From JAGLSB01 sp023135955 (GTDB lineage: Bacteria; Bacteroidota; Bacteroidia; Bacteroidales; GCA-2748055), in assembly GCA_030673645.1 (NCBI GenBank), contig DAOVIO010000025.1, forward strand, positions 1 through 33,768: a DNA stretch of 33,768 nt, given 5' to 3'. Positions 8,618 to 17,537 of this stretch are shown one piece after another. A model generated the notes under the pieces. The model made no database searches, had not been told where the DNA came from, and saw nothing but the letters and a program-made list of their open reading frames with translations. Numbering within the stretch: the stretch's first letter is position 1; every line of letters begins with the position of its first letter. The position numbers and the translations under genes are program-made.

Positions 8618-9688
8618 CTAATCCATTTCTCCCAAATGCCCCAATATATCTTCATTAAATTGCTTCATTTTTTGGTAATCAGGTTCTGACATACCTAATG
8701 AATCATAAAATATTTTTTCTTTATTTGAGGGAGTCAGGACAAAATAATTTCCTGCATTTTGTTTTTTCGGTTTATGTACCCAAACTGGAAAGTAATTGTA
8801 TTTATCTAATCTAGTACTTACAGCATCTTTCTTTAGTTTCATCTCGAACAGAATGCCACCATCAGTGTATCTTTTTCTCTGGTTTGAGATAAAATTTCCC
8901 AGACTATAAACTACAAGCCTATTTTCATTATCATATTTGTATGTTTTGATAGGCTGAACAACATGAGGGTGAGAGCCAATAATTGCATTAGCTCCCTTAT
9001 CGAGAATAAATTTTGCAAGATCTTCTTGTTCAGTATTCTGAATTCTTTGATATTCTGATCCCCAATGAATAGTTACAATAGTAAAATCAGGTTTAGCCAG
9101 TTTAGCTTTTTGTAAATCTTTTTGAATAGTTTCTTTATCGATGTAGTTTACAATATTAGGCGATTGTACTTTAAGACCATTCGTTCCATAAGTATAATTC
9201 AGGAGTGCCAGACGTATTCCATTCTTCTCAATAATGAGCGGATAGGATTTTATTCTGGAATATTCATTGTTAAAAGTACCTGTATGAATAATATTTTTAT
9301 CCTCCAAAACTTGATTTGTTCTCTCCAGTCCGGATTTTCTTCGGTCGAGGGAATGATTATTTGCATTGATCAAGAGATCGAATCCGGCATTTTTTGCACT
9401 TATTGCAAGTTCGTCCGGAGATGAAAATTGCGGATATCCTTTAAAAGGAGGACCGGCAAGTGTCACTTCCAGATTCGCAATCGCAATATCTGCATTATCA
9501 AGGATGGGTTTTATCAGGCTAAAACAAGTGTCATAGTTATAAGATTTGCCATCATATGCTGAAGCAATCTGGGAATCGTGGCCCATAATATCGCCAGCAA
9601 AAACAAGTTTAAGTTCTGCCCCCTGACCTGATAGATCAAGAGTTCTAATTAGAAAAAGTAAAATAAAATATTTAAAAGATATTTGCAT
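8618..9688 (-). CDS. Exported CapA-like metallophosphatase-fold protein (second copy)
   Basis: 356 aa from the ATG at 9688; the longer open frame upstream reads antisense through the Gly-rich tail of the TPM gene and is rejected. The N-terminal signal sequence is followed by a PGA_cap domain with FAGDIMGHDSQ, IANLEVTLAGPP, LLINANNHSLDR, VTIHWGSEYQ and GSHPHVVQPI. Relative to the copy at 3663-4862 it is a distant paralog. It is the last gene of the lemA-TPM-TPM-capA operon, starting 7 bp after the second TPM gene. The function is unclear; a polyglutamate capsule role has no supporting neighbours. Confidence 0.87.
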   Translation of the reverse strand: MQISFKYFILLFLIRTLDLSGQGAELKLVFAGDIMGHDSQIASAYDGKSYNYDTCFSLIKPILDNADIAIANLEVTLAGPPFKGYPQFSSPDELAISAKNAGFDLLINANNHSLDRRKSGLERTNQVLEDKNIIHTGTFNNEYSRIKSYPLIIEKNGIRLALLNYTYGTNGLKVQSPNIVNYIDKETIQKDLQKAKLAKPDFTIVTIHWGSEYQRIQNTEQEDLAKFILDKGANAIIGSHPHVVQPIKTYKYDNENRLVVYSLGNFISNQRKRYTDGGILFEMKLKKDAVSTRLDKYNYFPVWVHKPKKQNAGNYFVLTPSNKEKIFYDSLGMSEPDYQKMKQFNEDILGHLGEMD

Positions 9689-9695
9689 CAATTTA

Positions 9696-10484
9696 TTACC
9701 AACCTCCACTAGCGCCACCACCACCAAAGCTACCACCACCGCCTCCAGAAAATCCACCAAATCCACCAAACCCTCCTGAACCCGAATTAAAATTACCCCA
9801 ACTCCCGGAATGATTATTCCTTGATCCGCTTAACATTGAGAGTGCAATCCAAAAAGGTACGTTTCTACCAATTCCGTGTTGTCTGCTTCTTCTGGATTGT
9901 CCGAAGAAAAGGAAAAACATAAAAGCAATAAACAACAAACCAAGAATGCTGTTAGCCGGATTCTCTCCATTATGTGAATTATATTCTTCAGCTGTAAATT
10001 CTCCAGAAAGGAGGTTGAATATCACATCAGTTGCTTCATTAATACCTCCAATATAATCATTATTCTTAAAATTGGGTTTAATTTCATTTTCAATAATGCG
10101 TTTAGCAATTGCATCGGGGATGAATTCTTCAAGACCATAACCAGTCTGGATAGTGATTTCTCTGTCTTGGGGATAGATTAGAATTATCATTCCGTTTTGA
10201 GAATCCTTCTGACCAACTTTCCATTTCTCGCCGAATTCTGCTCCCATCAATTCAATTGGCGTATTGCCATGATCATTTAAGCTAACTATGAAAATTTGGG
10301 TTGATGTACTATCTTCAAAATATCCTAGTTTATTATTTAGGTAGTTTTCCTCTTGACTATTAAACATATCAGCATAATCATTTACCCAAGCATGTGGTTT
10401 GTCTGGTATATACTGGTTTTTCTGTGCTATTAGCTGGAAACTTAGCAATGCAGAGAATAATATTAATATGAATCTACTTTTCAT
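9696..10484 (-). CDS. Exported TPM domain protein with Gly-rich tail (YgcG family)
   Basis: 262 aa from the ATG at 10484, which opens a clean signal peptide (MKSRFILILFSALLSFQLIA). The TPM_phosphatase domain covers about 30-160 (HAWVNDYADMF, FIVSLNDHG, GMIILIYPQDREITIQTGYGLEE). One membrane helix follows at about 183-200 and then a tail very rich in Gly, Ser and Phe ending GGGGASGGW. TPM proteins are envelope-associated and in other organisms linked to repair or stress. The gene starts 10 bp after the cytosolic TPM gene and is part of the lemA operon. Alternative upstream starts in the same frame lack a signal peptide at the N-terminus. Confidence 0.88.
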   Translation of the reverse strand: MKSRFILILFSALLSFQLIAQKNQYIPDKPHAWVNDYADMFNSQEENYLNNKLGYFEDSTSTQIFIVSLNDHGNTPIELMGAEFGEKWKVGQKDSQNGMIILIYPQDREITIQTGYGLEEFIPDAIAKRIIENEIKPNFKNNDYIGGINEATDVIFNLLSGEFTAEEYNSHNGENPANSILGLLFIAFMFFLFFGQSRRSRQHGIGRNVPFWIALSMLSGSRNNHSGSWGNFNSGSGGFGGFGGFSGGGGGSFGGGGASGGW

Positions 10485-10494
10485 CTGTTTGTAA

Positions 10495-10935
10495 TTAATT
10501 TTTGCCAAAAGAAATTTCATCACTAAGCTCATTTTCGTCATCACTCATATAAGGAAAATGCTTTTTTAATTGCTCCCCTGTAAGAATGATTCCAGTTGAA
10601 AGTCCTTCGGTGAAATTTTCATTCTTAAAATATTTAGACATAGTTTCCTTTATTTTTTCCCAGAATTTATCTGAAACTTTTGCGTTAATTCCAGCATCGC
10701 CTAATATTGCAAATTTCTTAGATTTAATTGCGAGATAAAAAAGAACTCCATTTCTTTCTTTGGTTTTGTGAATATTTAATTTTTGAAAAATATAAGAGGC
10801 GCGATCGAGGACATCTCCTTTTAGCTCATTTTCAATATGGACCCTAATCTCTCCTGATGTATTTAATTCAGCTTCGTGTATTGCAGTTAGAATATCGACC
10901 TTCTGTGCTGGGTCGAAAAATTTTTCCGGACTCAT
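10495..10935 (-). CDS. TPM domain protein without signal peptide
   Basis: 146 aa. The whole protein is a TPM domain (VDILTAIHEAELNTSGEIRVHIE, RNGVLFYLAIKSKKFAILGD, FTEGLSTGI) with no leader or membrane helix, so it should be cytosolic. It sits between lemA (59 bp upstream) and the exported TPM gene (10 bp downstream). LemA plus one soluble and one exported TPM protein is a recurrent trio in Bacteroidota. Biochemical activity is unproven for this family. Confidence 0.88.
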   Translation of the reverse strand: MSPEKFFDPAQKVDILTAIHEAELNTSGEIRVHIENELKGDVLDRASYIFQKLNIHKTKERNGVLFYLAIKSKKFAILGDAGINAKVSDKFWEKIKETMSKYFKNENFTEGLSTGIILTGEQLKKHFPYMSDDENELSDEISFGKN

Positions 10936-10994
10936 TTCAAAAAAGTTTTGGTTAAGATATCGTTATTAAAACGAAAAAACATTAATAGAATTGC

Positions 10995-11582
10995 TTAAAA
11001 TTCAACCTGAGGTGCTTTCTCAGATCCTGCTTCAGCCTCAAAATATCCTTTCTTGTCAAAGCCAAATATTTTTGCTGTAATTACTCTTGGGAATTTACGA
11101 ACTGAAGTGTTGTAAGTTCCTACAGAATCATTAAATTTCTTTCTTTCAAAAGCTATTCGGTTTTCAGTTCCTTCAAGTTGCGCCTGAAGCTCAAGAAAAT
11201 TTTGATTGGCCTTTAAATCAGGATACCTCTCCACTACAACCATTAATCTTGATAATGCACCGGATAATTGTTCTTGTGCAGCCTGAAAATTTTGAATTGT
11301 AGCAGGATTTAAGTTTGAAGGGTCAATATTAATGCCAGTAGCTTTCGATCTGGCTTCAATAACTTGTGTTAATGTTTCCTGCTCAAAATCTGCATAACCT
11401 TTTACTGTATTAACAAGGTTTGGGATGAGATCAGCTCTTCTTTGGTAAGCATTTTCAACTTGAGCCCATTGTTGAGCTATGGCTTCATCTTCTGTAACTA
11501 GTTTGTTGTATCCACAACCTGACAAAAGGGGGATAAATAGTGTCAGAATGACAAGTCTAGTCCAATTTAGTTTAAATTTCAT
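10995..11582 (-). CDS. lemA: LemA family lipoprotein
   Basis: 195 aa. The N-terminus is a lipoprotein signal with lipobox LLSGC and the lipidated Cys at residue 23. The LemA helical domain follows, with the hallmarks WAQVENAYQRRADLIPNLVNTVKGYA, ALSRLMVVVERYPDLKANQNF and FNDSVGTYNTSVRKFP. It is the first gene of the lemA-TPM-TPM-capA operon and diverges from urocanase. LemA proteins are membrane-linked and of unknown function, often genetically linked to TPM proteins. Full length and without anomalies. Confidence 0.94.
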   Translation of the reverse strand: MKFKLNWTRLVILTLFIPLLSGCGYNKLVTEDEAIAQQWAQVENAYQRRADLIPNLVNTVKGYADFEQETLTQVIEARSKATGINIDPSNLNPATIQNFQAAQEQLSGALSRLMVVVERYPDLKANQNFLELQAQLEGTENRIAFERKKFNDSVGTYNTSVRKFPRVITAKIFGFDKKGYFEAEAGSEKAPQVEF

Positions 11583-11842
11583 TTTATGTAAGTATTTGAT
11601 TCAATATGCTTTATAATAAAACTATTCGATAATACTGATATAGATTCAAATATTGTACCCTTTTAAGAAAAATAAATTGTTTAATAAAAATAGTCTTCTT
11701 TCTCTGAGAAAGGAAAATTAACGAGGCATCAATTGGTTAAAATTAAGTATACAAACCCTGGCACTGGTTTCATAGAGTGAAAAAAGTATAAATAAAAATT
11801 TCATACCTGCTATAAAAAATATATTCTCATATGCATATGCCC

Positions 11843-11850
11843 TATATTTG
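11843..11850 (+). promoter_or_regulatory. Possible -7 element (TATATTTG) upstream of hutU
   Basis: An exact TAnnTTTG motif lies 19 bp before the ATG at 11870. Because transcription would begin at about 11857, it argues against the longer reading frame that opens at 11831. No TTG element is seen at the expected spacing. Confidence 0.35.
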
Positions 11851-11869
11851 CTTAATAATTAAATTAAAT

Positions 11870-13882
11870 ATGAGTTTTAAAATACTAGTGCAAGAAGGAA
11901 TTCCAGATCAAATTCCTGAAAAGATAGCCTTTGATCCAAATATTAATCATGCCCCAAGAAGGAAAGATATTCTAAATGCAGAAGAAAAAAAGTTGGCTCT
12001 TAGAAATGCGTTGCGATATTTTCCAGCTAAACATCACAAAGAATTAGCCATAGATTTCCATCATGAGTTGAAGGAGTTTGGCCGGATTTACATGTATAGA
12101 TATCGTCCTGAATATAAGATATATGCAAGAAGTATAAATGAATTCCCATGCAAATCAAAGCAGGCAGCTGCTATTATGCTGATGCTATCAAATAATCTTG
12201 ATTATGCTGTAGCTCAGCATCCTCATGAGCTAATTACATACGGTGGTAATGGAGCTGTATTTCAAAATTGGGCTCAGTATAGGATCACCATGAAGTATTT
12301 GTCAGAAATGACAGATAAGCAAACCCTTGTAATCTATTCAGGACACCCGATGGGATTGTTTCCATCCCATAAAGATGCTCCAAGAGTTGTAGTATCAAAT
12401 GGCATGGTTATTCCAAATTACTCAAAACCTGACGATTATGAGCGCATGAATGCTCTTGGTGTAAGTCAGTATGGGCAGATGACAGCCGGCTCATTTATGT
12501 ATATAGGGCCACAGGGAATTGTTCATGGCACAACAATTACACTATTAAATGCAGGGAGAAATCAAAGTGGAAATATTCATGGAGATTTAAGAGGAAAGGT
12601 TTATATAACATCGGGTCTCGGAGGAATGTCTGGTGCTCAACCTAAAGCTACTGTTATTGCAAATGGTGTATGTGTTATAGCAGAAATTAATCCAAAGGCA
12701 GTAAAAGTTAGGCATAAACAAGGATGGGTAGATGAAGTATATGAAGATTTAGATGAGATACTTATTCGTATGGAGCAGGCAAGAACAGGGAAAGAGGCGG
12801 TAAGCCTTGCCTACTTAGGAAATATTGTTGATCTGTGGGAAAAACTTGCAGATAATAATATTAGAATTGATCTGGGATCCGATCAGACGTCATTGCACAA
12901 TCCTTATGCGGGAGGATATTATCCTGTTGGACTAAGTTTTGAAGAATCAAATATAATGATGGTAGAGAATCCTGATCTTTTTAAAAAGAAAGTACAGGAA
13001 TCGCTTGTAAGGCAAGTTGAAGCTATCAACAAGCTTAGTTCTATCGGATTGTATTTTTGGGATTATGGTAATGCCTTTTTATTGGAAGCAGGACGTGCTG
13101 CTTCTAATATTTTTGAAACTAAGAATAAATTTAAATATCCTTCTTATGTTCAGGATATTATGGGGCCTATGTTTTTTGACTATGGTTTTGGTCCCTTCCG
13201 TTGGGTATGTACTTCATCTGATCCTGCAGATCTTGCTCTAACAGACAAAATTGCTGCAGAAGTTATGGAAGAGATTGTAGCCATTGCACCTGAAGAAATT
13301 CAAGGACAAATGGAAGATAATATTCATTGGATAAAAGAAGCTGGGAAAAATAATTTAGTGGTTGGTTCTCAGGCTCGCATTCTTTATGCTGATTGTGAGG
13401 GTAGAACCAAAATTGCTGAAGCTTTCAATAAAGCAATTGCTGATGGTAGGATTCACGAACCAATAGTACTGGGTAGAGATCATCATGATGTATCGGGAAC
13501 AGATTCACCATACCGTGAAACATCTAATATATACGATGGTTCATCTTTTACAGCCGATATGGCGATTCAAAATGTGATAGGAGATTCTTTTCGTGGTGCT
13601 ACATGGGTATCAATACATAATGGAGGAGGCGTTGGATGGGGTGAAGTTATTAATGGTGGTTTTGGAATGGTATTGGATGGTACAGAAGATGCTGACCGTC
13701 GACTAAAAATGATGTTGCATTGGGATGTTAATAATGGAATATCAAGAAGAGGTTGGGCGAGAAATGAAGGCGCAGTTTTTGCTATTAAACGAGAAATGGA
13801 AAAAACCCCGGAATTGAAGGTAACTTTGCCGGAGTTCGCAGATGAGAAGTTAATAGACAAATTATTCAAAAATGAGGAGTAA
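11870..13882 (+). CDS. hutU: Urocanate hydratase
   Basis: 670 aa from the ATG at 11870. It catalyses urocanate + H2O to 4-imidazolone-5-propanoate, step two of histidine degradation, with tightly bound NAD+. Family signatures are YGGNGAVFQNWAQY, YSGHPMGLFPS, GQMTAGSFMYIGPQGIVHGT, TSGLGGMSGAQPKA, GSDQTSLHNPYAGGYYPVG and VGSQARILYADCEGR. It is the longer Bacteroidota form of the enzyme and looks complete. No hutH, hutI or formiminotransferase gene is nearby, so the rest of the pathway must be elsewhere. A small lipoprotein gene overlaps its 3' end. Confidence 0.96.
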   Translation: MSFKILVQEGIPDQIPEKIAFDPNINHAPRRKDILNAEEKKLALRNALRYFPAKHHKELAIDFHHELKEFGRIYMYRYRPEYKIYARSINEFPCKSKQAAAIMLMLSNNLDYAVAQHPHELITYGGNGAVFQNWAQYRITMKYLSEMTDKQTLVIYSGHPMGLFPSHKDAPRVVVSNGMVIPNYSKPDDYERMNALGVSQYGQMTAGSFMYIGPQGIVHGTTITLLNAGRNQSGNIHGDLRGKVYITSGLGGMSGAQPKATVIANGVCVIAEINPKAVKVRHKQGWVDEVYEDLDEILIRMEQARTGKEAVSLAYLGNIVDLWEKLADNNIRIDLGSDQTSLHNPYAGGYYPVGLSFEESNIMMVENPDLFKKKVQESLVRQVEAINKLSSIGLYFWDYGNAFLLEAGRAASNIFETKNKFKYPSYVQDIMGPMFFDYGFGPFRWVCTSSDPADLALTDKIAAEVMEEIVAIAPEEIQGQMEDNIHWIKEAGKNNLVVGSQARILYADCEGRTKIAEAFNKAIADGRIHEPIVLGRDHHDVSGTDSPYRETSNIYDGSSFTADMAIQNVIGDSFRGATWVSIHNGGGVGWGEVINGGFGMVLDGTEDADRRLKMMLHWDVNNGISRRGWARNEGAVFAIKREMEKTPELKVTLPEFADEKLIDKLFKNEE

Positions 13883-14297
13883 ATTTTTATTACATATTAT
13901 GTTAAGCATAGTCACAGTGTATTCTTGTGAATTGGATACTCTCGATTTGTTTGATGACGATCCTCGAGATGGAATTACGGGTGAGTGGAAGGTTGATGAG
14001 GATAGTGAGATATTTGGAAAGAAATCAATGGAGCGTTTTTATAATGTTTTTATTACAAAAGATGTAACTGATTCAACTTTGGTTTGGGTTGATGGATTTT
14101 ACGAACTAAGCGGAAATGTGAAAATGATTCTTAATGAAAGGAACATAGAAATTTCAGATCAAACGATCGATGGATTTACAATTGAAGATGGATCTGGTAG
14201 TGTTTCAGATGATTTCGAAAGCATTATTTTATATTATTATGTTGATATAGGAACGGGCGAGAGGGATGTTGTTAGGGCGGATTATGCCAGGGAGTGA
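13872..14297 (+). CDS. Small lipoprotein of unknown function
   Basis: 141 aa. The N-terminal signal ends with VTVYSC, giving a lipobox Cys at residue 19. The mature part is acidic (LDTLDLFDDDPRDG) and then beta-rich, with GITGEWKVDEDSE and repeated short strands, reminiscent of lipocalin-like Bacteroidota lipoproteins. That resemblance is weak. Its ATG overlaps the last 11 bp of hutU in another frame, so it depends on urocanase translation or mRNA. I do not recognise a family; the linkage to histidine catabolism may be coincidental. Confidence 0.7.
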   Translation: MRSKFLLHIMLSIVTVYSCELDTLDLFDDDPRDGITGEWKVDEDSEIFGKKSMERFYNVFITKDVTDSTLVWVDGFYELSGNVKMILNERNIEISDQTIDGFTIEDGSGSVSDDFESIILYYYVDIGTGERDVVRADYARE

Positions 14298-14308
14298 TTG
14301 GTAGGTAG

Positions 14309-14358
14309 TGAAGTGATGATGTGAAAAGGTGATGACGTGATGTAGTGATATCGTGATA
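14309..14358 (+). repeat. GTGATG-type low-complexity stretch
   Basis: About 50 bp made of loosely repeated GTGATG / GTGATA / GTGAAG words spaced 8-10 bp apart, immediately after the lipoprotein gene. No open frame or hairpin of note. A similar G/T-rich simple sequence (GGTGTGCTGGTGTGC) appears upstream of qmoC. Confidence 0.5.
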
Positions 14359-14427
14359 AAGTTCATTATTGTGAAGTAGTATGGTTTCCGGCGCTAACGC
14401 AATAACTTATTCATGTGATCAACTTTC

Positions 14428-14763
14428 TTATGAAAACATCATTCTATATGGTCTATCAAGCTCAACTTCGAGTTCGCCTAATCCAATATTGCGACTTGTT
14501 CGTATATATTCTTTTCTATCGAAATAAACCAGCAAGGTTGGTATAGCAAATACGCGAAATTGCCCTGAAATAACTGGAGCATCTTCAATATTCACATAAT
14601 ATAGATTGACTTTTGGAAAGTTTTCTTCAATTAATTCCGCAACTTTCGGTTTAAGAACCTTGCAAACATTACAGCTTGGAGCAGAAAAGTAAAAAATTGC
14701 TGCCTCATCATTTTCGATGATTGCATTCATTTTATCTATGGAATTAATGTCCTTATATTCCAT
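14428..14763 (-). CDS. Thioredoxin-like protein with CNVC active site
   Basis: 111 aa thioredoxin fold: AIFYFSAPSCNVCKVLKP places the redox pair at C31 and C34, and the cis-proline is in FAIPTLLVYF. The dipeptide between the cysteines is Asn-Val, not the Gly-Pro of classical thioredoxin, so the redox potential and partners probably differ. There is no signal peptide, so the protein should be cytosolic. It starts 1 bp after the stop of the CoA-binding protein gene and is surely co-translated with it. Substrates are unknown. Confidence 0.87.
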   Translation of the reverse strand: MEYKDINSIDKMNAIIENDEAAIFYFSAPSCNVCKVLKPKVAELIEENFPKVNLYYVNIEDAPVISGQFRVFAIPTLLVYFDRKEYIRTSRNIGLGELEVELDRPYRMMFS

Positions 14764-14764
14764 T

Positions 14765-15124
14765 TTAATATTTACCGTTGGAAAGCATAATCAATGCGCA
14801 ATTGACTACACATTCTATATTATTTTTCTCCGCTAATTCAATAAGTTCATAGTTGTATGTCCCAGGATTAAAGATTATACGTTTTGGTTTCAGACTCAGA
14901 AAATAATCGTAATAATCTATCTGACGTGAGGCCCCAAGGTAAAGTGAAATGGTGTGAAGATCTGTGATTCCTGGTTTCCCTGTTAAAATTTCAATTCCAG
15001 AAATATCTCCCTTCCTCAGTCCCAAAGGGATCGGTTCATAACCGTTCTCAAGTAAACTTTTCACCATTTTATTTGAAAAACGGGCTGGGTTTGGACTTGC
15101 TCCGGGGATTAAGGTCTTTTTCAT
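14765..15124 (-). CDS. CoA-binding domain protein (YccU-like)
   Basis: 119 aa Rossmann-fold protein of the CoA_binding_2 family. It opens with a nucleotide-binding loop, KKTLIPGASPNPARFSNKMV, followed by GYEPIPLGLRKGDISG, the central LKPKRIIFNPGTYNYEL and the final NNIECVVNCALIML. Such proteins bind CoA or a related nucleotide, but no enzymatic reaction is established. It is transcribed directly ahead of the thioredoxin-like gene (1 bp apart), suggesting a shared thiol-related role, which is inference. Confidence 0.85.
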   Translation of the reverse strand: MKKTLIPGASPNPARFSNKMVKSLLENGYEPIPLGLRKGDISGIEILTGKPGITDLHTISLYLGASRQIDYYDYFLSLKPKRIIFNPGTYNYELIELAEKNNIECVVNCALIMLSNGKY

Positions 15125-15335
15125 GGATTTATTTAAGGTCCAATGATAATTAAATGCTTTTGCTGTTCAAAAAACTATTTTTTCTGATCTTTATTCAGAC
15201 CTTACTTTTACAAATATTAAAATCATAATGCAACTTAACAAGTTTTTGTTACAGTATAATTTGAATTATTATAGATTATTATTCACATAAGTACTGGTAA
15301 TTGTATATTGTTCTATATAATAATCGATTTTTCTC
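15125..15335. other. AT-rich intergenic stretch with nothing recognisable
   Basis: About 210 bp between the CoA-binding gene and the lipoprotein remnant. I see no open frame, RNA gene or clear hairpin. It must contain the promoter of the CoA-binding/thioredoxin pair, but no clean TAnnTTTG match was found. Confidence 0.4.
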
Positions 15336-15626
15336 TTAACCACTTAATTCATTCAGGATGCATTTTTTTTTGAGTGAGTATATGCATAATATACTATTAA
15401 AACAAAACATAGCATCGGTACTAAGTAAGCCATTTTTCAATTCAACAACATCCAGATGATTTTCCAGAAATTGCCTGTCGAGACCATAGCTACTTTTGCT
15501 TAATTCTTGTGTGTTTTCCTGATTATTAATTGTTCCTTTTTGATTGCATCCTGTTAATATTAATGTTATGAACAGGACTCCGACAATTAGTAAGTTGATT
15601 AATCTAATAATATTTTTGCCAAAAAT
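15336..15626 (-). pseudogene. Remnant of a lipoprotein gene without a usable start codon
   Basis: An open minus-strand frame of 96 codons begins just after a TAA. It reads KNIIRLINLLIVGVLFITLILTGC, cut here as basic residues, hydrophobic core and lipobox LTGC, then a Ser/Asn/Gln-rich stretch and LDRQFLENHLDVVELKNG before ending at TAA 15336-15338. There is no ATG, GTG or TTG in frame before the hydrophobic core; GGC stands where a start would be expected. The piece after ELKNG does not look like a folded domain. I infer a truncated, start-less lipoprotein gene downstream of fucI. The FLxxHxDVVxLK segment faintly recalls DUF6786-type proteins, at low confidence. Confidence 0.4.
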
Positions 15627-15702
15627 TTACTCTAATATCTTATCAATTAGAAAAGACTTGGTAAAGTATTAACAGGATGCTAAAGTTTAAAGAATCAGCA
15701 CA

Positions 15703-17490
15703 TTATTTAAAACCATAAAGGGGTCCATAGTTTGTACAAGCTCTGTAGTCTGCGCCTTCCTTTTCTTCGCCGAATGCAGCCCAGGCAGCAGGTCGGAATA
15801 TTTTGTCAGTAGGTACATTATGCATGTTTACCGGAATTCGCAATATAGAAGCCAGTGTGATAAGGTCGGCACCAATATGGCCATAACTAATTGCCCCATG
15901 ATTTGCCCCCCAATTGGCCATAACAGTATAAACATCGGTAAAAGCATCTGCTCCGGTAATTCTCGGTACGAACCATGTAGTGGGCCAGGTTGGACTTGTT
16001 CGTTGATCCAGAATTTCATGAACATCATCTGGTAGATCAATTGTCCAGCCTTCAGCAATTTGCATAACAGGTCCAATTCCTTTCACAAGGTTTATACGAG
16101 ACATTGTAACGGGCATCTCACCTATCGTTCTGAATTGAGACGAGTAGCCGCCACCACGAAAATATCCCCTGTCTGCCTGAGGCCATAAGGTGTTTTCCAA
16201 ACATTTATTTACATCGACATCTGTAATATCCCAGAATGGTTTCATTACAGAGTTACCATCTTCATCTTTTTGTTGTCCAGTTGCATCCAGAGTAGTTGAC
16301 CCGGAGTTAATAAGATGTATAATTCCGTTCTTCGCTGTACCTTCCAATGTTTTACCAGTAACTCTTTTTACTGATTCGGGACTCCAGTATGTTCGAACAT
16401 CAGAAAAAATCTGGGCGGTATTTGAGATCAGGTGACCAAATAACATTACAACGCCATTAAGACTATCATTTTCTGTAGCCATAATAAATGACTGTCGGAT
16501 TCCATTCCAGTCGAAGGAGGAGTTTAGAATTGCTTCAGTGAAATCGGCATTTGGTTGATAATCTGTCCACTGTCTCTGTCCCTGAAATCCACTCAGAATG
16601 GCATTTCTTCCTAAACCTTCTTCACGGTAGCCCATTTCTATCAATTTAGGGTTACCTATCATCATATCGCGGCAAATAAGAGTCATTTTTACAACGGTTT
16701 CCCATTCATGTTCTTTTCTGGCATCATCCTTCTGATTTTCAGGTGTGTTATAATCTTTTCCTTCTTTGCAATTGGCTTCTCTCCATATCAATGCTTTATT
16801 ATACTCTTCTTTGTCATAAATTTCTTCGTCAATTCGACGTAGAATTTCGGTTGAGTCAACAAATTCTGTGCGAATACCCAGATAATCCTGGAAGAAATTT
16901 GAATCTACCATTGAACCTGCAATACCCATAGAGCTGTAGCCGATTGATAGATATGATTTCCCGTTCATTTGGGCAACTGCCAGAGCTGCTTTTATAAATC
17001 GTAGTATTTTTTCCTGTACATCAAATGGAATTTCAGTATCACCCACATCTTGTACGTCCCGTCCATATATTCCAAATGCTGGAAGTCCTTTTTGAGCATA
17101 TCCGGCAAGAGCAGCTGCCAGATATACAGCTCCCGGTCTTTCTGTTCCATTGAAACCCCAAACAGCTTTAGGGATCGAAGGATCAGTATCCATCACTTCT
17201 GTACCGTAACACCAGGCCGGAGTAACAGTTAGGGAAACTGCAACACCTTCTTTTTGAAACTTATCAGCGCACATAGCGGCTTCTACAACTCCTCCAATAT
17301 TTGTATCGGCAATTACACATTCAACTTTTTCTCCGCTGGGGAATCGCACATTATCTTCAATGAATTTTGCAGCTGTTTTAGCCATGTTCATTACCTGGTC
17401 TTCGAGAGATTCGCGCACTCCGCGTTCCCGACCATCAATTACGGGGCGTATCCCAATTTTAGGCAATTGGCCTATTAATCTAGTCTTCAT
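15703..17490 (-). CDS. fucI: L-fucose isomerase (also D-arabinose isomerase)
   Basis: 595 aa, the normal length of FucI. It interconverts L-fucose and L-fuculose or D-arabinose and D-ribulose using Mn2+. The N-terminal domain shows KIGIRPVIDGRERGVRESLE, and NGTERPGAVYLAAALAG and GRDVQDVGDTEIP follow. The metal ligands align with the E. coli enzyme as I recall it: E340 (ATEND), D364 (FSDVRTYWS) and the C-terminal His in YGHIGADLI. It lies 47 bp downstream of an AraB-type kinase gene in the same orientation. No fuculose-phosphate aldolase, fucose permease or fuc regulator is in the window, so which sugar is the real substrate is open. Confidence 0.96.
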   Translation of the reverse strand: MKTRLIGQLPKIGIRPVIDGRERGVRESLEDQVMNMAKTAAKFIEDNVRFPSGEKVECVIADTNIGGVVEAAMCADKFQKEGVAVSLTVTPAWCYGTEVMDTDPSIPKAVWGFNGTERPGAVYLAAALAGYAQKGLPAFGIYGRDVQDVGDTEIPFDVQEKILRFIKAALAVAQMNGKSYLSIGYSSMGIAGSMVDSNFFQDYLGIRTEFVDSTEILRRIDEEIYDKEEYNKALIWREANCKEGKDYNTPENQKDDARKEHEWETVVKMTLICRDMMIGNPKLIEMGYREEGLGRNAILSGFQGQRQWTDYQPNADFTEAILNSSFDWNGIRQSFIMATENDSLNGVVMLFGHLISNTAQIFSDVRTYWSPESVKRVTGKTLEGTAKNGIIHLINSGSTTLDATGQQKDEDGNSVMKPFWDITDVDVNKCLENTLWPQADRGYFRGGGYSSQFRTIGEMPVTMSRINLVKGIGPVMQIAEGWTIDLPDDVHEILDQRTSPTWPTTWFVPRITGADAFTDVYTVMANWGANHGAISYGHIGADLITLASILRIPVNMHNVPTDKIFRPAAWAAFGEEKEGADYRACTNYGPLYGFK

Positions 17491-17537
17491 ATTTATTGAA
17501 TTATTTGTTTATTAAGTCTGTCTTAAAGACAATTAAT

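Noticed and set aside
9689..9769. N-terminal extension of the second CapA protein (Val/Ala-rich)
   Set aside because: It reads through the Gly-rich repeat coding region of the TPM gene in another frame; the ATG at 9688 starts a proper signal peptide.
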